Shown: positions 60,201 through 64,000 of the stretch, piece after piece
Layout: the number at the start of each line of letters is the position of its first letter
How positions within the stretch are numbered: the first letter of the stretch is position 1
Origin: Saccharicrinis aurantiacus
Lineage (GTDB): Bacteria > Bacteroidota > Bacteroidia > Bacteroidales > Marinilabiliaceae
Assembly: GCF_001660705.2 (NCBI RefSeq)
Contig: NZ_LYBV02000032.1
Span: 107,050 to 171,049 of the forward strand
Length of the DNA stretch: 64,000 nt
Direction of reading: 5' to 3'
Program-made: the position numbers and the translations under genes
Notes under the pieces: model-generated
Databases searched by the model: none
What the model was told of the DNA's origin: nothing
The model's input: the letters and a program-made list of their open reading frames with translations, nothing else

Positions 60201-62504
60201 CTAAGCCAAAATTTTAAGTTTGGCAAATTTGAGCAATAATTGTTTAATGCCCGCATTTTCAAACTCAACTGTTGCTTTGGTATTTGGTGGATTTCCTTCT
60301 ATGGCAACAATCTTTCCTCTACCGAAACGAATGTGTTCCACAAGACTACCTTCTTTAAGCCCTCCCACTGTTGTTCCTGAAAAACTACCTTTAGCTTGTG
60401 CCGGTTCCGAAGCGGGTCTCTGCCCCACTTTTTTACTGAAATTATAGCCTGGTTTATTGGGTGTTTCGGTTTTTTGGAAGGTACGTTTAAATTGTTGATT
60501 TTGAGAAAATCCGTTTGGATTTGATGGTATCTTCACCTGATCGCCCATATACTCAACATACTGCTCATCAATTTCAGCCACAAATCTACTTGGGCGGGTG
60601 AATGATGACTCGCCATACTGATAACGGGTACGCGCAAAAGAAATCACAGCATTGTCCTCGGCACGAGTAATCGCTACATAAAACAAACGACGCTCTTCTT
60701 CAATGGCTTGCTCACTATCGAGTGTTCTTTTCGAAGGAAATAAACCTTCTTCTACTCCCACTACGTAAACGTTTTTAAATTCTAAACCTTTACTGGAGTG
60801 GATGGTCATCATGGTAACTTTATTAAAATCGTCTTCTGAATCACTATCCTGATCGGTTAATAGCGAAACTTCTTCTAAGAAATTAACCAGTCCCGTTTCG
60901 CCACCTTCTTCAATGCGAGAGGTGGTAAATTCTTGTATACCATTTAAAAGTTCCTGTATATTTTCTTGGCGCGATAATGCTTCAGGGGTTCGTTCCTGAA
61001 ACAAATCTGATTTCATGCCACTTTGTGCCAAAATTTCGCTTACTAAGTCGTAGGCTGAGAGCTGATTAATGCTGGCCTTAAAGCCTTGAATCATCCCTGC
61101 AAAAGAAGTTAACTTACGTTGGGTACCTGCATTAAATAATTTAGCCAAGTAATCAGGACGAGAAATCACATCCCACATACCAACTTGCGCTTCGTTAGCT
61201 GCTGCTTCAACTTTCTCTAAGGTAGTTTTACCAATTCCACGGGTTGGATAGTTTATAATACGCTTCAGTGCTTCCTGATCGGCTGAATTAACGGCCATCC
61301 TACAGTAAGCTAAAAGATCCTTAATTTCTTTACGCTGATAAAAACTTAAGCCTCCGTAAATTTTATACGGAATGGCATTTTTACGCAGCGCTTCCTCAAA
61401 TATACGCGACTGCGCATTGGTACGATACAGAATGGCAAAGTCGCTATAATCATAGTTCTTTAACTTTCTTTTCTCGTTCATATCTTTCATCACAATAAAG
61501 CCCTCTTCAATATCTGAAATGGCATTGTGAATCCTGATTTTATTACCCACATCGTTTTTTGAATAAACGATTTTATCTAAACGATTCTTGTTTTTTGAGA
61601 TGATACTATTGGCAGCATCTACAATATTTTGCGTAGAACGATAATTCTGTTCTAACTTAAATACATTATAGCCTGGGTAATCGTTTCTGAAGTTTAAAAT
61701 ATTCTCAATTTTAGCCCCTCTAAAGCTGTAAATACTTTGGGCATCATCGCCAACAACACAAATATTTTTATGCTGCTCTACTAACTTTTTAATAATGATG
61801 TACTGCGATATGTTGGTATCCTGGTACTCATCAACCAAAACGTAATCAAATTTCTTCTGATACTTTTCTAATACATCCGGATGATCGCGAAACAGAATAT
61901 TGGTATTGAGCAACAAATCGTCGAAATCCATTACGCCTGATTTGTAACACTCGCGCATATAGCGTGCATAAATCTCATAAATCATGCTTTTTCCACTGGC
62001 CTGGTCTTCGCTCATGCGGATGCTGCTTTGCGCATATGCCTTGGGTGTAACCAAATCGTTTTTTGCCGATGAAATACGCCCCAAAACACTGGCTACTTTA
62101 TATTCTTTTTCGTTTAAACGCATCGATTTAATAATCGATTTAATTAAACTTTTTGAATCGGCAGAATCATAAATAGTGAAGGATGATGGGTAACCCAGTT
62201 TATCGGCCTCTGAACGCAGTATGCGAGCAAAAACAGAGTGAAAAGTACCCATCCAAAGATTACGTGCTATTTCTTCGCCAACAATTTTAGCAATACGTTC
62301 TTTCATTTCGCGCGCTGCTTTGTTGGTAAAGGTTAAGGACAATATTTTATAGGGATAAACACCTTGTGTTAATAAATGAGCAATACGATAGGTAAGTACT
62401 CGGGTTTTACCCGATCCTGCTCCGGCAATAACCAACGATGGTCCTTTTGTATTTACTACAGCCTCTCTTTGCGGCTCATTTAAATGCTCTAAATAATCTT
62501 GCAC
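60201..62504 (-). CDS. UvrD/PcrA-type ATP-dependent DNA helicase
   Basis: 767 residues, GTG start. SF1A helicase motifs appear in order: Q-motif LNEPQREAVV, motif I IAGAGSGKTRVLTYRIAHLL, motif Ia LTFTNKAAREM, motif II YVLVDEYQDTN, motif III VGDDAQSIYSFRGA, motif IV EQNYRSTQNI, motif V MTIHSSKGLEF and motif VI RRLFYVAITRAED. The C-terminal part has the PcrA/UvrD-type LVEHIRFGRGKIVAIEG Tudor-like domain. It acts in nucleotide excision and mismatch repair and removal of RNA polymerase. It is first in the transcript with DUF4290 and murA. Confidence 0.96.
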   Translation of the reverse strand: MQDYLEHLNEPQREAVVNTKGPSLVIAGAGSGKTRVLTYRIAHLLTQGVYPYKILSLTFTNKAAREMKERIAKIVGEEIARNLWMGTFHSVFARILRSEADKLGYPSSFTIYDSADSKSLIKSIIKSMRLNEKEYKVASVLGRISSAKNDLVTPKAYAQSSIRMSEDQASGKSMIYEIYARYMRECYKSGVMDFDDLLLNTNILFRDHPDVLEKYQKKFDYVLVDEYQDTNISQYIIIKKLVEQHKNICVVGDDAQSIYSFRGAKIENILNFRNDYPGYNVFKLEQNYRSTQNIVDAANSIISKNKNRLDKIVYSKNDVGNKIRIHNAISDIEEGFIVMKDMNEKRKLKNYDYSDFAILYRTNAQSRIFEEALRKNAIPYKIYGGLSFYQRKEIKDLLAYCRMAVNSADQEALKRIINYPTRGIGKTTLEKVEAAANEAQVGMWDVISRPDYLAKLFNAGTQRKLTSFAGMIQGFKASINQLSAYDLVSEILAQSGMKSDLFQERTPEALSRQENIQELLNGIQEFTTSRIEEGGETGLVNFLEEVSLLTDQDSDSEDDFNKVTMMTIHSSKGLEFKNVYVVGVEEGLFPSKRTLDSEQAIEEERRLFYVAITRAEDNAVISFARTRYQYGESSFTRPSRFVAEIDEQYVEYMGDQVKIPSNPNGFSQNQQFKRTFQKTETPNKPGYNFSKKVGQRPASEPAQAKGSFSGTTVGGLKEGSLVEHIRFGRGKIVAIEGNPPNTKATVEFENAGIKQLLLKFAKLKILA

Positions 62505-62635
62505 ACTTTATGATTTTTAATTGAGCAACAAAGTTAATTTTTTAATTTTTTTAAGCATGTAGTATGAAGATTTATTGATTGATAAAAGTAAAAGCTTAAT
62601 GCTTTTAGCAATTTATAGGGATGATTTACAACTCA

Positions 62636-63319
62636 CTAGAAGCGTATTACATCGCCGCCATTAGAGGCTACTACTTCTACATTTTTAGGAGCTCCTTTGT
62701 ATTTTATTTCGCCCCCTTTACTGGTTGCCACTAACCAATCGGATACGTATACTTCAATTACTGATCCTAGTCCAACACTTAAGTTGGCATACTCGGCAAT
62801 TAGCTTTTTATTGAATACATGGCCTGATGATTCTGCTTTAACATTTAAATTACGAACCGCACCGCTTAGGCTTATGCTTGCTCCGTTTTTAACATTTACT
62901 TTGGCGGTGGTATAGGATAGGTTGCAATAAACATCGGAACCACTTGAAGCTCTGATAAAAACAATATCCCCTTCAATTCTATTCATACTGGTAATATCAC
63001 TGCCCGATTCGGCGGTTAATGCCAGATAGTAGGGAGCAGTAATATGCACTTCGCGCAATTCATTATTGCCCCAACGGTATTTTCCTTTGGTATAAATAGT
63101 AAGACTGTTATTAATTTGCTCGGTGATGATGCGATGAATGGAGCTTCGGTTACATTTTACTATAATGCTAAATGTATCGGCTTGGGTAATAAAAACTTTA
63201 ATGCCTGATTTTACTTTTATTATTGAGAATTCATCGTGCGCTCGGTGCTCTATCTTTTGAGATAGGCTAACTTGAAAAACAAGTTGAACCATTAGTACTA
63301 TTGAAACTAATTTAAGCAT
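62636..63319 (-). CDS. DUF2807 (GIN domain) exported protein
   Basis: 227 residues. A signal peptide (LVSIVLMVQLVFQVSLSQ) is followed by the repetitive right-handed beta-helix pattern of DUF2807: short strands such as VFIRASSGSDVYCNLSYTTA and VNVKNGASISLSGAVRNLNV, with repeated SGS and NGG turns. It is a predicted periplasmic or surface protein common in Bacteroidota; function unknown. A -7-like TAATTTTG (63352-63345, minus strand) lies 26 bp upstream of the start. Confidence 0.85.
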   Translation of the reverse strand: MLKLVSIVLMVQLVFQVSLSQKIEHRAHDEFSIIKVKSGIKVFITQADTFSIIVKCNRSSIHRIITEQINNSLTIYTKGKYRWGNNELREVHITAPYYLALTAESGSDITSMNRIEGDIVFIRASSGSDVYCNLSYTTAKVNVKNGASISLSGAVRNLNVKAESSGHVFNKKLIAEYANLSVGLGSVIEVYVSDWLVATSKGGEIKYKGAPKNVEVVASNGGDVIRF

Positions 63320-63511
63320 AACACCCTCGTTTATACATAATATACAAAATTAAACCCTGTTTTGTTTTATTATTTACACTTGAATAAGGATATACTACAC
63401 GGAATGCCGATTATATGAATTAAAGCGATAAGTGTTAATGAATACTAAAAGTACCGAATTGAATTATTTTGGCACAGGCTTTGCAATATTGCTTATCGAA
63501 GAGCAAGAGAG

Positions 63512-63542
63512 TTTTTCATAGATTAGGTTAGGGTTTAGGTTA
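63512..63542. repeat. TTAGG-rich leader repeat, copy 1
   Basis: TTTTTCATAGATTAGG is followed by TTAGGGTTTAGGTTA. Copy 2 at 63612-63637 is identical except for a 5-bp deletion. On the minus strand it reads CTAAACCC...CCTAATCT then ATGAAAAA, like a translation leader, but the frame here closes after eight codons. Confidence 0.85.
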
Positions 63543-63544
63543 TT

Positions 63545-63573
63545 AATCGGAGCGCTTCTAAAGCGTTCCGATT
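63545..63573. terminator. hairpin following leader copy 1
   Basis: The arms 63545-63557 and 63561-63573 pair over 13 bp (one G-U pair) around a 3-base loop. Only a weak T-rich tail follows on the plus strand (ATTTAAAA), so it may be a weak terminator or a structural RNA element. Confidence 0.6.
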
Positions 63574-63611
63574 ATTTAAAACTCACCACACAAAACAGAC
63601 ATAAGAAGTTT

Positions 63612-63637
63612 TTTTTCATAGATTAGGGTTTAGGTTA
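63612..63637. repeat. TTAGG-rich leader repeat, copy 2
   Basis: TTTTTCATAGATTAGG then GTTTAGGTTA, exactly 100 bp from copy 1. On the minus strand the following ATG opens a 15-codon frame, MKKNFLCLFCVVSFK, that looks like the beginning of a signal peptide before a stop. Confidence 0.85.
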
Positions 63638-63639
63638 AG

Positions 63640-63677
63640 AAAAAGGGATACAACAACGGTTGATATCCCTTTTTTTA
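63640..63677 (+). terminator. hairpin following leader copy 2, rho-independent terminator
   Basis: AAAGGGATA pairs with TATCCCTTT, with an inner CAAC/GTTG stem and an A bulge, followed on the plus strand by a run of seven T. Confidence 0.75.
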
Positions 63678-64000
63678 TGTATGTCCCATCCTAAAATAAG
63701 TTGAAGTACTTTGATATACTTATAGATTTTCAATTGCACGTTGAACAACTTCATATTGCTAAAAATATTTTTTTAATTATCTTAGATGACCTTAAAATTA
63801 AACCTTTATCTAATGATCTTGATACTTAGGAGTACAAAAGCTAGGCTCAGCTTGCTTTCTAAAACGATTACCTTAAAAACAAGGCTCTCAATAAATACTT
63901 CGCCCCCTCATAAAAAAAATTATCCCACAAAGCTATGTGATAGCTTGCTCTACTTTGAGTACAATCTCCCATAAATTTCAACGAAGGCATCATCAAATAG

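Larger units (their letters stand above)
63320..64000. other. gene-poor right end with repeats and hairpins
   Basis: No convincing gene is seen; a 62-codon open frame at 63786-63974 has low-complexity composition and is not accepted. The region contains two copies of a TTAGG-rich leader 100 bp apart, two hairpins, and around 63682-63710 a sequence reminiscent of an insertion-sequence end. The bases from about 63720 to 64000 could not be explained. Confidence 0.5.

Noticed and set aside
63521..63542. Telomere-like TTAGGG units
   Set aside because: Only three irregular units occur, inside a leader repeat; nothing indicates a linear replicon end.
63786..63974. 62-codon open frame near the right end
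   Set aside because: Low-complexity Leu/Lys/Thr composition, no start context or domain, and it lies in a region that looks degenerate.

Overview
The window reads as the chromosome of a low-GC, free-living member of the Bacteroidota, most likely a marine Bacteroidales/Marinilabiliales relative. The indications are type IX secretion and gliding genes (porW/sprE, porX, gldH), Bacteroidota-only families (DUF4252, DUF4290, DUF4268, RicT next to gldH), a B-type succinate dehydrogenase/fumarate reductase operon, a CcsB-CcsA fusion for cytochrome c maturation, and promoters with the Bacteroidota -7 box TAnnTTTG. No rRNA, tRNA, CRISPR array, prophage or intact transposon was seen. The assignment rests on reading sequence only; no database search was possible.

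Layout. 1-2.6 kb: the 3' end of a PEP synthase/PPDK regulatory protein gene, a FolE-QueD pair (first steps towards queuosine or another pterin) and a small exported protein. 2.7-6.5 kb (minus): a PadR-controlled operon of two PspC-domain membrane proteins and a DUF4252 protein. 6.6-11.2 kb: frr, then the strongly expressed sdhCAB operon ending in an excellent UUCG terminator. 11.3-20.1 kb: an orphan helical protein, a CPBP protease, fabH, yceD(DUF177)-rpmF without plsX, two histidine kinases and rsgA. 20.4-26.3 kb: a complete MacAB/TolC-type efflux operon (ATPase, two permeases, adaptor, outer-membrane channel). 26.3-27.6 kb: an AraC regulator divergent from an unlisted 52-residue lipoprotein. 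27.7-32.3 kb: the CcsBA fusion and a porin. 32.3-42.3 kb: mostly housekeeping genes (holB, ricT, gldH, trmB, an alkyltransferase-like protein, mrp/apbC, nifU) plus a response regulator of sigma-54-activator type.

42.5-49.1 kb: porW, porX, tsaE and trpS on the plus strand. 49.2-51.2 kb: two recently duplicated secreted proteins, each apparently made of two Ig-like/sorting-domain-like beta modules. They share an ungapped 30-bp upstream block and are separated by an (ACAAG)7 microsatellite. 51.2-62.5 kb: a TonB-dependent receptor, dxs, an OmpA-family lipoprotein, a radical SAM/SPASM enzyme, a murA predicted to be intrinsically fosfomycin-resistant (Asp in place of the catalytic Cys), DUF4290 and a UvrD/PcrA helicase. 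62.6-64 kb: a DUF2807 protein and a gene-poor end with two copies of a TTAGG-rich leader exactly 100 bp apart, each next to a hairpin, and a possible insertion-sequence remnant.

Most of the window is ordinary core genome. The least explained parts are the duplicated secreted proteins with their shared promoter block, the duplicated C-terminal domain of PorW, the response regulator that has lost its GAFTGA loop, and the repeat-rich right end.
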